Source: Diphasiastrum complanatum (taxonomy: Eukaryota > Streptophyta > Lycopodiopsida > Lycopodiales > Lycopodiaceae). Taken from it: a stretch of 64,000 nucleotides of DNA. How positions within the stretch are numbered: position 1 is the first letter of the stretch; the number at the start of each line of letters is the position of its first letter. A model generated the notes under the pieces. The model saw only the letters and a program-made list of their open reading frames with translations, did not search any database and had not been told where the DNA came from. Shown in pieces: positions 11,030 to 21,654 of the stretch. Position numbers and translations under genes: made by a program. Location: the NCBI GenBank assembly GCA_029204225.1, contig CM055104.1, forward strand, positions 24,753,285-24,817,284, written 5' to 3'.

Positions 11030-11258
11030 CACCCTCCAACAATAGGTTTGGAGGAGAGGCCAACAACACAACAAGAACAGTTGAGGTATGACAAGAGGGC
11101 CAAAAGGGCTCTACACAGATCAAGATGAATGTTACCAATGAGCTTCTCAAGGAAGTTGGTAAGTGTACTTCATCAAGTGATGCTTGGGATTCATTGAAGA
11201 CCTTGGTGTTATATAACAATGCCAATTCACTTGGAATATGCTTTGAACTGGAACACAT
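11030..11258 (+). pseudogene. Copia gag (UBN2-type) fragment
   Basis: A short piece of copia gag. Readable residues are EERPTTQQEQLRYDKRAKRA, a stop, then MNVTNELLKEV and CTSSSDAWDSLKTLVLYNNA. The YDKRAKRAL and S..AWDSLK patterns are typical of plant copia gag, and the same pattern is in copia G at 39450-39520. It ends abruptly against LTR-like sequence of copia B. Only about 75 codons remain. Confidence 0.75.
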
Positions 11259-11512
11259 ATCACGCTACACAATAATACAGATAGAAAAACATTCTCCACA
11301 CCAAGCTCACGTAACAAACTATATTTCTCAAAATGAAAATACACTATACATATAGTTCTTCACTCAGGCAACCCATGCATGGCCCAGGTTGCAATTGACG
11401 GGACACGTGTCCTGTCGACTTGCCTCGTGGCGAGGCCAACTGATCCTTATCTACTGATAGGACCCACAGTACAATAGCACAATGATTATACTTTAATTCT
11501 AACTCTCTCCCT
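11259..11512 (-). mobile_element. 3' LTR remnant of copia B
   Basis: Lies just after the RNase H end of copia B. The minus strand shows a purine run AAGGGAGAGAG and then TTAGAATTAAAG, close to the GGGAGAGTGTTAGAC junction of copia G, with TG mutated to AG. Inside is GGACACGTGTCC (11401-11412), the counterpart of GGGACACGCGTC and GGGACACACGTC in the copia G LTRs. The outer edge is not clear and the LTR appears truncated. Confidence 0.5.
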
Positions 11513-11558
11513 TAAAGTAGAGTCTACTTTTTATACAGTCATATACATAGCTTTAAAG

Positions 11559-12225
11559 TCAACAAACTTTAAGTACAGAAAGCTTTGATCTTAACCTATC
11601 AAACTTTTCTCTAACAAGTGGCTTAGTGAAAAGGTCAGCTAGTTGTTCATTCATACTACAATGAGCAACATGAATTTCATATCTCAACAGCCTCTCACGT
11701 ATGAAGTGATACTGAATCTCAATGTGTTTGGTTCTAGCATGAAACACTAGATTCTTTGCTAGCTGAATGCCACTCTAACTATCGCCATGTATAGTCATGG
11801 GATTTTCCTGTTTCATGCAAACTTCATCCAAGATTTGCCTCAACCATATAGCTTCTTGTGCTGTACTACACATTGCCTTATACTCTGCTTTTGTGGTGGA
11901 TAGAGCAATTGTACTTTGCTTCTTACTAGACCAGGAAAAACAACTGCCACAAAGTTGGAACACATACCCTGTGGTGGATCTACGATCATCATAGTCACCT
12001 CTTCAATCCGCATCCACATAGCCATATAACTCAGGTAAACCCTCATGCCTCCTATAAACCAAGCCATAATCTGAGGTGCCTTTGACATAACGCAAAATGC
12101 GCCTAGCTTGCTTCCAAGGCATTTCCGTAGGTGCACATGCTATCATAAATTGACTTGCAATACCAACAACATAGCATATATCTGGTCTAGTCGTGGTAAG
12201 GTAAATCAAGCTCTCTACTAACTGC
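11559..12225 (-). pseudogene. Copia B RNase H and RT connection
   Basis: Pieces in different frames give VESLIYLTTTRPDICYVVGI, WKQARRILRYVKGTSDYGLV, then [41 protein letters not shown] and EQLADLFTKPL. These are RNase H landmarks in the right order. A TAG at about 11776 falls after IHGDS where Gln (CAG) is expected, and at least one frameshift near 11990 splits the domain. Confidence 0.88.
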
Positions 12226-12895
12226 CTATACACTCGTAGCATCAAATGGCTGTGACTCGTCAAGCTTAGAAATCTTTTTACTTGGTTCAATAGGAGTGTT
12301 CACTGGCTTGCAATCCTGCAACCTAAGCCTGTGCAACAACTCTTTGACATACTTCACTTGTGTTAGACCCACTTCGTGTCCTTTTTGCCACACCTCCACT
12401 CCAAGGCAATAATGCATTAGGCTGAGATTTGTCATCTCAATTTGTTCCATGAGGTCTTTCTTGATCATGTCTATCATCTCTTGATTATTTTCCGTGATAA
12501 TCAACTCATCAACATAAAGAGCAATCAAAGCAACCATACCATCAAAGCATAAGACATAAAGATTCAGATCAGAATGTGTTCTCACCATCCTCTTAAAAAG
12601 AGAATAGGCATCAATCATGTTGTATCATGCACGTGGTGTTGTTTGAGACCATAAAGTGCTTTCTTCAAGCGACATACTTTATTCTCCTGTCCTTTCGCTA
12701 CAAAGCCTTCAGGTTCATCCATGAACACCTCTTCTTCTAACTCACCATTTACAAAAGCAGATTTCACATCCATCTGATGCAAAGGCCAACCAAAATGTGA
12801 AGCTAAAGCAACAAGTAGACGTAGAGTATTTCACTTACATACTGGCGCAAAGGTCTCCTCATAGTCGATCCCTTTACTTTGTGCATTATGCTTTG
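12226..12895 (-). pseudogene. Copia B reverse transcriptase
   Basis: The frame 12618-12226 holds MVALIALYVDELIITENNQE, LMHYCLGVEVWQ and LHRLRLQDCKPVNTPIEP. The active site reads YVDE rather than YVDD, so the second catalytic Asp is Glu. Upstream in other frames, pieces of the QMDVKSAFVNGELEEEVFM region and the LYGLKQ region can be read backwards from 12620-12840. Several frameshifts are present. Confidence 0.85.
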
Positions 12896-13231
12896 CTATA
12901 TTTCCATCTGCATGGTACTTAGTCCTGGTAGTTCCACTAAGTCCCATGTGCTATGCTTGGCAATTGACTCCATCTCCTCTCCCATGGCCTTGATCCAAAT
13001 GTCATCATCCTTCGCTTCAACATAAGTCGAAGGTTCTTTGCTTTGAATAATGCTAGATAAGAGAGCATAATTTGCTTCATACCTTTCAGGTTCTGTCTTC
13101 TCTCTTGTTGATCTTCGTAGCTCTCCCTGGCTAGATGATCTTGGAAAGTCATCCATGTCGCGGCTCTCCATCAATCTCTCAAACCACTTAGGGATCTTTC
13201 TATCAGGTGATCGGGTGAAAATGTATCCCAC
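12896..13231 (-). pseudogene. Copia B integrase-RT linker
   Basis: The frame contains RSSSQGELRRSTREKTEPER, YALLSS, EPSTYVEAKDDDIWIKAMGE and EMESIAKHSTWDLVELP. This is the usual proline/arginine linker followed by the first RT residues (W..AM..E..S...N.TW.LV.LP). It overlaps the upstream integrase frame, with a frameshift at about 13171-13231. Confidence 0.88.
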
Positions 13232-14204
13232 GGTACATCTTTCTCCTTGCGTTTATCACGTGAAACTTCAGTCCTTCTTGCACCAAAAGGTTTATCTCTA
13301 CCTCTCCAACTTGTCTCTTGAGGTTGAGTAGCAGTATCTTGAGGTGTATTCTCGTGTCCATCACTAGGACAGTCAATAAGTGGATCATCATCAGGAGGTA
13401 ACCTCACTATACCATCTTTCCCACTGGATGTGTCCGTCTTCTCAGCATCCTCATCTTCATACATCTTAGATTCATCAAAGATAACATCACGGCTAACATG
13501 TATTTTGTTCTCCACTGGATCAAAATAGCTATAGCCCTTCACACGATCATCATATCCTAGGAATATACACTTGATAGCTTTCACATCAAGCTTACGTCTC
13601 TCTTCTTTAGGAATGTGTACAAAGGCTTTACATCCAAAGATTCGCAAATGATTTACCTTTGGCTTCTTCTTCGTGAATGCCTCCTCAGGTGTTATCTTTG
13701 GTATGGCAATGGTGGGACTTCTATTTTGAAGATAGACTGCCGTACTACATGCTTCTGACCAAAAATCTTTTGGTAGTTCCATCTCAGCTAGCATAGATCT
13801 GGCACTTTTCACAATCATATGATTCTTGCGCTCAACCACACCATTGAGAGCAGAAGTATGAGCTTGCGTAAATTGTCTCTTGGTCCCACATTGATCACAA
13901 AGATCATTGAGGTCGTTAGACTTGAATTCGCCCACACTATTTGATCTTCTTACCTGTCTGATTTTCGACCAATGCTTTGAAGCTCTTGAAAGTGTCAAAT
14001 GCATCCGATTTCTTCTTCAAGAAGTAAATCCACGTCTTATGTGACATATCATCAATAAAGGTCATGAAATAGAAGGCTTTACCTAAGGACATAGTCCTCA
14101 TAGGCCCGCATAAATATGTGTGGATCAAATCCAGGATGTTATTTGCCCTTGCAACACCATCTTTATTGAACTTCTCTCGATGCTGCTTCCCATACACCTA
14201 TTCG
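13171..14204 (-). pseudogene. Copia B integrase
   Basis: Two overlapping frames. The first (14197-13937) carries the tail of the zinc-binding region, DLIHTYLCGPMRTMSLG and FYFMTFIDDMSHKTWIYFLK. The second (14004-13171) carries LCDQCGTKRQFTQAHTSALN, GVVERKNHMIVKSARSMLAE, KKPKVNHLRIFGCKAFVHIP and the GYSYFDPVENKIHVSRDVIF segment. The catalytic Glu in VERKN is present, the region of the second Asp is degraded at the frameshift near 13970, and the first Asp position in HTYLCGP is Tyr. The element is cut at about 14204, so gag and protease are lost. Confidence 0.9.
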
Positions 14205-15673
14205 TCAACGTTTGTTGATGTACTTTGGCGGCATAATATTTGTTGGGCACTTTTAGCATTTGTTACAAGATCAAAGGCTAAACTTTCTTCATACCAGCTC
14301 GGTGTGGAGAAACCGGCTTTCTCTGCTAGCTCATTTGACAAAATTTCTGAACTCTCTTTAACTTTTGAATGTGTTGTTAGTGGAGCAATGGGAAAATCTT
14401 CTTTTTGAGTTTTGATTCCTCCATATTCAAAATGAATGATACAGTCCCCTCATAGCTCACATGAACATCTTGTAATCCGTTAGAAGAATCTTTGTCAAAA
14501 TCATTCGTTAGAAGAATCTTCACCAGAATCTTCTAATAGTATAACTAGCAGTACTTCAATAACCCCTATGTGCCCATTTAGTGTCTGGGGGGCTAAATGG
14601 TGAGTCACCCTTGGATTAAGGGTAGGTGCCTTTGGATTAAGGTACTTGTGTCCTTGGATAAGGAAATGTAGGTGTCTATGCCTTGGATGGAGGTATGGAA
14701 CCTACTGAGGTGTTAGGAGGACCTTACCATGGGTATTGGTCATTTTCCTACACCTTGGGCGTCAACCTTGAACCATGATCACATAATAGGCCTTGGGCCA
14801 AAGTTAGCCCTCGAATAAGGGTCATAGAGAACTAGTAGGAGGGCACACCTACTAGGATTCCTTGATGCCCCTAAAGAGCCCAAGAAGTTATAACCAAGAA
14901 CCATAAGTTCTGGAAGGTGTCTTTTGACATTCCACTAATTTGTGAGCCTCTTGGTCTTTCCTTTGCCTCCTCTTTTTTCATTGGCTTGTGTGGACATTCC
15001 ATAGTGCTTTGGAGTGAGTCATTGGCCATCTATAAGAGAGGGAGAGGGTGCCCAAATGAGGGGAGATTTCTTGTGTTGTGGTTTGCTTCTATTCTCTAGT
15101 GGATTGCTAGTGTGTGAGAGCTTAGATTTGGCTTGCTTGCTCTTGAGAGGATTACCATCTTTGGTATGTGACTTAGATGGGGGTAGGACCTTGAGCATGC
15201 TTATGATTGTGATGGTAGTGATTGTGGTTTAGCAAGGGGGTGCTAGATAGGTCTTACTTGTGCTTGGATCTAGCTATGGTTGGGTGGTAAATTCTTGAGG
15301 CCATCTTATGATCATTGGAGGAGAGGCACATTCGAGGGCTTTTGGAGGCATTGGTGGACATCAAATCAAAGGCATTGGTGAGCTGCTCTTCCTAGTTGTA
15401 AAAGTAGTATAAGAGCCTCTTCCAAAGTGGAAATGGTAACTACAAGTCTCTTTTTTTGTTGCATTAAGATCTGCCATCAAATTTTTGTGATAGTGTAGTA
15501 GAAGTAGCACCAATTCTTGCTTCTAGACATTGGTGGGCTTCACCATAGGTGTTGTTTTTCTTCTATTTTTGAAAAGCTTTTTAAGCTGAGAATAAAATCG
15601 CCAACATGCCCACATTTTTTATTTGATAGGTGGCATTAATTGCAAGTTGAAAAGTAGTGAATTTAGAGGTGTT
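14205..15673. other. Unassigned region, possible LTR-like DNA
   Basis: No coding motif. At 14607-14700 a degenerate run of CCTTGGATTAAGG-like units (roughly 30-bp period, three to four copies) is seen. CTATAAGAGAGGGAG at about 15030 looks like a TATA box and GC content is higher than the surroundings, so part could be an LTR of the gypsy remnant that follows. I could not find TG..CA edges or a duplicate copy, so this stays unassigned. Confidence 0.35.
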
Positions 15674-16010
15674 TTATGAAAGTAGAGGTTGGAAGTTTCT
15701 TGTTTTGATGTAGAGAAGTAGAAGGTTGATCTTTTGTTGGCTATCCAAATATGTTGGCCTAGTCAATAAGAGCCCAGCTTCAACTTTCAAAATTTTATTT
15801 TTGAAGTTTGGTTTGTATATCTGATACTTGCGGCATTGACTCAACACTTTCTCCAAACCCGTGCATGCATAGATCATCCAAGAAAATCTCCAGAAACTTT
15901 TGCAGGTACTCTTTGAATGCCGCTTGCTGCTTGCATGACTCATTGGTAGGTACGAGGGGCGATTTGATCCAATCTACCAGAATGCTCTTTTCTTGAGGTG
16001 CGATTCGCAT
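15674..16010 (-). pseudogene. Ty3/gypsy reverse transcriptase fragment
   Basis: In one frame (16010-15795) the residues FLEIFLDDLCMHGFGES resemble the gypsy RT active-site region (FLEVFLDD.CV.G). In another frame, down to about 15700, SQCRKYQIYKPNFKNKI and KVEAGLLL resemble the following C..Y.I.LNP.KC.F.VEAG.LLGH block. A frameshift lies between them near 15820. It is too short to assign a lineage, and it is the only gypsy-like coding piece I see in the window. Confidence 0.55.
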
Positions 16011-16029
16011 GAACTCTCCGATGTGAAAT

Positions 16030-16205
16030 TTTCAACAGTTCACATGTGTGGGAAAATGTGTGAATGATCTTACTAAGCTTTGTGTTTGCACATAGAAAAT
16101 TGTAGATTGAAAATCAAGATCAACCTCTAGATTCTATTGCAAATCATAGTCTAGCATGCTAACAATCAATAATTAATTACTTTCACACGTGAATTGATAC
16201 AACTT
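16030..16205 (-). mobile_element. LTR-like scrap related to the A/K family
   Basis: Contains CACATGTGTG at 16041-16050 and ATCAAGATCAACCTCTAGAT, similar in wording to 530-545 and 62730-62760. It abuts the RT end of copia C at 16206, where pol is cut just after YVDD. Boundaries are approximate. Confidence 0.4.
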
Positions 16206-16737
16206 CCACTTAGGATAATATCATCAACATAAATTAGAAGAATGACAATATCACTAGCATAAAACTTTAGAGACATGGAAGGATCATAATTACTAAGGAT
16301 AAATCATACTGAGACAAGGAAATAAATGAGTCTAGAATACCATGATCTTGGTGCTTTCTTATTAAGTCCATAAAGACTTTTGAATAGCAAGCATACTTTG
16401 GACTCATCTTTGATGAATCCTTGAGGATGTTCCATATAGATTTTTTCTTCTAGATATCCATTTAGAAAAGCATTTTAGACTAAAATACCTTCCACTTGAA
16501 AAAACAAGCAATGGATGTGATGATTCTTACTGTCACCATATTTGCAACATGTGCAAAGGTTTCTTCATAATCAAGTCCTTGGATTTGAGAAAATCCTTTT
16601 GCAGATAATCTTGCCCTAAATTTGTTGATAGTACAATCTTGATTGTACCTGGCTCAAAAAACCCATTTGCATCCAATAATATGCTTGTTGGATGGAGGAT
16701 CCACAATCTCCCAAGTCTTGTTGGTGATCAATGCATC
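16206..16737 (-). pseudogene. Copia C reverse transcriptase, truncated
   Basis: The minus strand near 16235-16206 reads LIYVDDIIL, the RT active site. Upstream pieces give a degenerate [12 protein letters not shown] region (16330-16390), an [19 protein letters not shown]-like stretch (16420-16480) and a QDLDYEETFAHVANM-like stretch (16540-16600). Frameshifts and stops break it throughout. The C-terminal third of RT and all of RNase H are missing, replaced by LTR-like sequence at 16205. Confidence 0.8.
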
Positions 16738-17148
16738 TTATTCTTGTTTCATTGCTTCAAACCACTCTTTTGAGTTGAGTGCATCTTGGACATCCTTTGG
16801 CTCTTCATGTGATATTAAATATGCATAATTAGTGGAGTCAAGATCCACTTGCTTGCCTTTGTCAACATATGAGAGCTTCTTGGGCTTGCATCTTTCTCTC
16901 AAGGATCTTCTAGGTGAGAAAACTCGAGGTGACTCCTCCTCAAATCTCGACCCCATCTCTTCATGATTGTCTTCAAGAGAGATAATAGGAGATGCTCTTT
17001 GAGTTGCCGTGATCTTGGCCTTATCCAAGTTGAATTTTTTATCTTCATGAAATGTGACATCTCTACTCTCAATTGTCTTTGAGGTAGAGGGAATAAAGAT
17101 TCTATATGCCTTCTTGTTGGATGAATACCCAACCATGATCCCTTTGAG
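16738..17148 (-). pseudogene. Copia C integrase C-terminus and linker
   Basis: The 132-residue frame reads MVGYSSNKKAYRIFIPSTSK, SRDVTFHEDKKFNLDKAK, VFSPRRSLRERCKPKKLSYV, SHEEPKDVQDALNSKEWFEA. It is the end of integrase and the start of RT. It matches copia I (58140-58560) closely in wording, so C and I belong to one family. Confidence 0.9.
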
Positions 17149-17830
17149 TTAACTTGGATCATCTTTCCTCCTTGTTTCCAAGGGAATATGAGCAAAGCAA
17201 GTACTTCCAAAAACTCTAAGATAATCAACCTTAGGCTTCTTGTTGAATAAGACTTCATATGGTGATTTTCCTCCAAGAGCATTGTGAGGTAATCTATTGC
17301 ACAAGTAGTTTGCACAATTTATAGCTTCTCCCCAAAAATCAATAGGCAAAGAGGCTTCAATTTGATTGTTTTGGCACACTCACATAAGGATCTATTATTT
17401 CTTTCGGCCACCATATTTTGTGAAGTCATGGAATTTATTGGAGATATACTCTCCACCTCCATCACCTCCATCACACCTCAAACCTTCGACTTTGTAAGAA
17501 AATTGTTTTTTCAACAAAATCTCTGAAAATAAGAAAATAATCATATACCATAGCTTTAGAAGAAAGAAGATATAACCATGTGTATCTTGTAAAATCATCA
17601 ATAAAAGTAACAAAGCAAGTGGCTCTTCCCTTGCTTTTAGATGATGAAAAATGTACATCCGAGTGTACCAACTCGAATGGATGTTTAGTCTTGATGGAAG
17701 ACCTTGATATGGCTTCTTATGTGATTGTGCTATTGCACAAGCCTTACATAGCTTGATCTCTTTGGAAAGTGATCTTGGTAAGCCAATGGCTTTTGCACCT
17801 TTGACCATAGAAAGTCCCAATCTCCTATGC
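17149..17830 (-). pseudogene. Copia C integrase core
   Basis: Frames at 17379-17149, 17671-17471 and 17820-17395 together give CKACAIAQSHKKPYQG, MVHSDVHFSSSKSKG, CFVTFIDDFTRYTWLYLLSS, LRCDGG, then (after a gap) PIDFWGEAINCANYLCNRLP and KKPKVDYLRVFGSTCFAHIP. The first catalytic Asp (HSDVH) and the second (RCDGG, followed by a 6-bp GATGGA duplication) are seen. The segment with the catalytic Glu (ERKNR) sits at a frameshift near 17395 and reads as FGGRKK. Confidence 0.88.
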
Positions 17831-18190
17831 CATAACTCCTCCTTGGAATTACTAGTCTATAAGCAACATCACAAGAATTTGCACTTTCATGTGGATTTAA
17901 CTTGAAAATGCCTCCATAACTAGATCCATGTGCAAGAACCTCATCAACTTTCTTAATAGTACAAGTATTGATGTTGAATTCCACATCAAGGCCATTATCA
18001 AGCAATTTACCAACACTTATAAGGTTCTTTGTGAGTTTAGGAACAAAACAAATATTGGAAAGAGATAAAACTTTAGAAGATGTAAGTTTCAAGGAAATAC
18101 TCCCAATTCCTTCAATACTACATTCATGATCATTTGCTGTGTATATTGATTTCTTAAATCCTTCATAAGGTATAATAGAATCAAAAGAAT
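17831..18190 (-). pseudogene. Copia C protease C-terminus and pre-integrase start
   Basis: The frame from 18092 reads SSKVLSLSNICFVPKLTKNL, ISVGKLLDNGLDVEFN and YGGIFKLN, then loses frame near 17850, where the LWHRRLG zinc-binding start lies in the next frame. Upstream (18100-18190) residues resembling ANDHECSIEGIGS can be read, but the DSGA motif is not reached before similarity ends. Confidence 0.85.
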
Positions 18191-18311
18191 TCTTCTTGGT
18201 TTAAAGTGTGTAATAAGAGCCACTTTAACCCCTTCCCATGTAGACGTTTTTTTGGCCGATTGGTTGAAAAACTAGTCGTGGGCTGCAACTACTTGTGACA
18301 TTGGAAATAGC

Positions 18312-18958
18312 TATGAAAGAATTCAGATCATTGATGATCCAAATCCATAAACTGATCTTGGGTTATAAAGAGAACAAATCAACAATCCTACCAATGTAGA
18401 AAAATCAGCATCTACTGTATGAATGAGATGCAAACTCTAATAGAGCTTCATCAAACATGAATCAAATCATAAAATATTGTTGTTCTGAACACAAAACCAG
18501 CAAGCTACTATATTTCACATGTGTGGATCCAAAGATAACAAATATAGATCATTCTACACATAGAATTACAAGCAATCACAAGTATAGTGCACCAATGGAT
18601 AGTAGAATCCAAGAGAACCATGTATAAGCATGAAATGAGATAGAGAAGAGAGAAGATATGTCTCTCCATGAGTTACATCCTTTTATAACAGGTCAAAACC
18701 CTATTTGGCTACTTGGCTTTCCCTCCAAAATGTAAACACTACTATTTCTGGGTCTAGATTCAATGTACCCAACATTTAAATTTGAATATACTCAAACTCA
18801 ACTTCTAACTTTCTCACACTTTCCAGAAGTGTTTATTCAGGTGAAATTTAGACTAATGAACTTTGAAAAGTCAAACTCTAAGTCTAATATGAAATTGTCC
18901 TCGATTTTTCAAGTATAGAAATGTAACAAATATGACTAAGCTAGTTGAATCTTTCACA
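18312..18958 (-). mobile_element. 3' LTR of copia D (copy 1)
   Basis: This 0.65-kb block is repeated at 31384-32023 in the same orientation relative to an RNase H end. Shared landmarks are AATGTAGAAAAATCAGCATC, CACAAGTATAGTGCACCAAT and ATTTAGACTAATGAACTTTG. Its inner edge, TTTCACA on the plus strand at 18958, abuts the RNase H stop, and its outer edge is TATGAAAGAATTCAG, a degraded form of TGTGAAAGAATTCAG in copy 2. It carries CACATGTGTG at 18516-18525. Confidence 0.8.
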
Positions 18959-19587
18959 TTGTCTCTTCAACTAGTTTTAGCATAGACTTTGATAACACTC
19001 CAAGCGATGTCCTATGCTTCATAAAAAAGTCCTTTCCAAATGCTTTGGTGAAGATATCAGCTACACATTCCCTTGAGGACACATGTTGAATCTCCACCTC
19101 CTTTTCAATGACTTGCTTCCTCACAAAATGATATTGCACCTCAATATGCTTGCTCCTAGCATGAAAGATAGGATTGGTTGCCAACCTTTGGGCTGATTGA
19201 TTGTCACAAAAGATGATTGGGCTCTCTGAAAAAATCCATCAAGTGAAGATCCTTGATCATCCTCTTGATCCATACAATCTCCTTTGTGCAATGTGTAAGA
19301 TCTTTGTACTCGGCCTCACTAGATGACAATGAGATAGTGGCTTGTTTCTTTGACATCCATGATATAGCCCCATCACCTATGAAAATACAATGAGCACTAA
19401 TGGATTTCATATCCATTACATATCCAGCATAGTCCGAATCTGAAAATCCAAAAATATTAGATGATGATCCCTCATACAATATGCCAAAATCTCGAGTTCC
19501 AATGATGTACCTCAAAACTCGTTTTCCTAGCTTTTTATGCTCCTCACTAGGATCTTGCATGAATTGACTCAATCTTCCAACACAATA
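18959..19587 (-). pseudogene. Copia D RNase H domain
   Basis: Two frames (19614-19204 and 19184-18954) give VGRLSQFMQDPS, LGKRVLRYIIGTRDFGILYE, SDSDYAGYVMDMKSISAH, SWMSKKQATISLSSSEAEYK, HARSKHIEVQYHFVRKQVIE and VADIFTKAFGK, ending MLKLVEETM. A 1-2 base indel at about 19200 separates the halves. The pol is cut at about 19587 by copia E, so RT and everything upstream are gone. Confidence 0.9.
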
Positions 19588-20080
19588 ACACCATCGGCCG
19601 GATGAGATACTCACGCACTCGGTTGCTGGACTGCCTTAACGTGCCTTCAACATCAACTCCACCAGGTGCTCTCCAAAAGAGCGACTGAGCAATCTCGAGG
19701 CCAATTGGTGGTGGGGCAAATGCTGAAGGCCTTGATTGATCAAGTCGCGTGGCTGAACCAAGAGAGAGAAAAAGAGAGAAAAGAGAATCAGGACCTGGTT
19801 CATCCAGATTCGACAAGACAAATACAAAACAGTCTTCTTCTTGTGATCACTGTCACAAACCACGCCATACAGCCAACAAATGCTGGTTTAATCCAGCAAT
19901 ACCTTGCATGCACTGCAAGAAGAAAGGGCACTTTGCATACGATTGCAAATTCAACCCAAAAAGAAAGAACAAAACTGAGAAAACAAATGTTGCAGAGTCA
20001 TCCAAAGATGCAGATAGAGGTGATGAAGCCTTCACAATACTTGATGAAGCTTCAACAAGCTACACTGAACAAGACTATGA
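19588..20080 (+). pseudogene. Copia E gag end with two zinc knuckles
   Basis: The main frame is 19749-20327. It starts in a Glu/Arg-rich stretch and contains two CCHC knuckles in tandem, CDHCHKPRHTANKC and CMHCKKKGHFAYDC, separated by FNPAIP, then NPKRKNKTEK. Most copia gags have a single knuckle, so the pair is notable. The gag N-terminus is missing because the element starts at 19588 inside gag, where it abuts copia D. A stop near 19690 and a frame change near 19745 are seen. Confidence 0.88.
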
Positions 20081-20354
20081 TGTAGTCATCGATTCAGGAG
20101 CAAAATCACACATGACTTGCAACAAGAAGACTATGATCGACTTCAGAGAACTCAAAAAAAATAGAGCAATGATTCTAGGTGATGGGAGCAGACATGATGT
20201 CAAAGGCATCAAAACTCTACAACTGCGAACACTATCAGGTCAAGCAGAGCTGCCAAGAGCACTCTATGTACCTTCACTGAGAAAAGATCTGCTATCAGTC
20301 TCCAAGATGGCAAATCTTGGAATTTGAGTTTCATTTGATGGCAATACATGCCGC
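20081..20354 (+). pseudogene. Copia E protease
   Basis: Continues the gag frame with DVVIDSGAKSHMTCNKK (intact DSGA active site), ILGDGSRHDVKGIKTLQL and LPRALYVPSLRKDLLSVSKM. A TGA at 20325-20327 interrupts the frame, and reading resumes as VSFDGNTC. This looks like a single-base loss in an otherwise recognisable aspartic protease of about 80 residues. Confidence 0.88.
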
Positions 20355-21130
20355 ATGATTGAGAAAACAACAAAAAAATTGTTGACAGGAAGATGCAGAG
20401 AAGAAAGTCTCTACCAGGCCAAGATAATCAGCAATTCTAATAGCACATCAAATGCATCAGAAAATGAATATCAGCTATGGCATAGGAGAATGTATCATCT
20501 GAACATGAGGAGCCTATATGACATGTGCAAGAAAGACATAGTCACATGTATGAAGATATCAAGACCCGATACCGAGTTTTGCGAAGCCTGTCAGAAAGGC
20601 AAACGACATCGGAATCCATTCACACATGAGGGAAGAAGAGCCAAAGAAGTTTTTGAGCTCGTCCACTCAGATGTCTATGGACCAATGAAAGTGGATTCAC
20701 TCTCAAGATCGAGGTATTTCCTTATGTTCATTGATGATTACAACTGGATGACTACGATCTACTACCTGAAAGAAAAAATCTGAAGTGTTTGACTCTTTCA
20801 AGAAGTTTGTGGCATTTGCAGAGAGACACACCTCAAAGAAGATTCAGATTATCAGATCTGACAATGGAAGTGAGTACAAGAGCATAGAATTTTCAAAATT
20901 CTGCCAAGAACAGGGGATAGAGCATCAGTTCACTCCTGCATACACACCAGAATATAATGGTGTTGCAGAAAGAAAAAACATGACGCTAGTTGAAGTAGCC
21001 AGATGCATGATGGCACAAGCTCGATTGCCAAGTCAATTCTAGACTGAGGCAATAGCTGTAGTAGTACACCTGCAGAATAGATCAACAACGACATCCTTGG
21101 AAAATAAGACACCATACGAGATGCGGACAG
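20355..21130 (+). pseudogene. Copia E integrase zinc-binding region and core
   Basis: Frames 20355-20783 and 20785-21042 give LWHRRMYHLNMRSLYDM, FCEACQKGKRHRNPF, ELVHSDVYGPMKVDSLSRSR, FIDDYNWMTTIYYLKEK, IIRSDNGSEYKSIEF, FTPAYTPEYNGVAERKN and VARCMMAQARLPSQF. All three catalytic acidic positions (HSD, RSDNG, ERKN) are present. Breaks are a frameshift at about 20780 and a TAG at 21040-21042 where Trp (TGG) is expected. Confidence 0.92.
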
Positions 21131-21654
21131 GTAGAAAGCCTAATCTATCATACATGCATGTGTTTGGATGTGCAACATACAACCACATTCCAAAAGAAAA
21201 AAGACAAGCTCAATGATAAATCAGAGCAAACAATCATGGTCGGGTACTCAAACGGATCACAAGTGTATAGACTCTGCAATCTAACCATGAAGAAGGTTGT
21301 TTCGAGTAGAGATGTGAAGTTTGATGATTCCACATTCCCTGGACTAAAAGATGAAAAAGACCATGAGATCTTCACACTTCTGCCGATTCAAGATGGAGAT
21401 CGAGGACATACGTTAAATCATAATGTTGAGCCATAGACTTCAGAGCAGCAGGAAGCAGAAGATCAACCCCATGAACAATGAATATTCGAACAACGAACCT
21501 AGAAGGTCAACAAGACAAATAAGACCTCCAGATCGATATGCTGACAATCTTCAATGGAGCGCAGACACACAATTCGAGTATTGCAGCTTCACTGAAGAGC
21601 CAACAACATATCAAGAAGCTGTCCAGAGTCTAGAGGGAGAATTCTAAAAGCAGA
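21131..21654 (+). pseudogene. Copia E integrase C-terminus and linker
   Basis: Contains YMHVFGCATYNHIPKEKR (frameshift at about 21203), TIMVGYSNGSQVYRLCNLTM, VVSSRDVKFDDSTFPG and then RRSTRQIRPPDRYADNLQ with EPTTYQEAVQSLEGEF. A stop at 21643-21645 falls at the start of RT. Confidence 0.88.
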
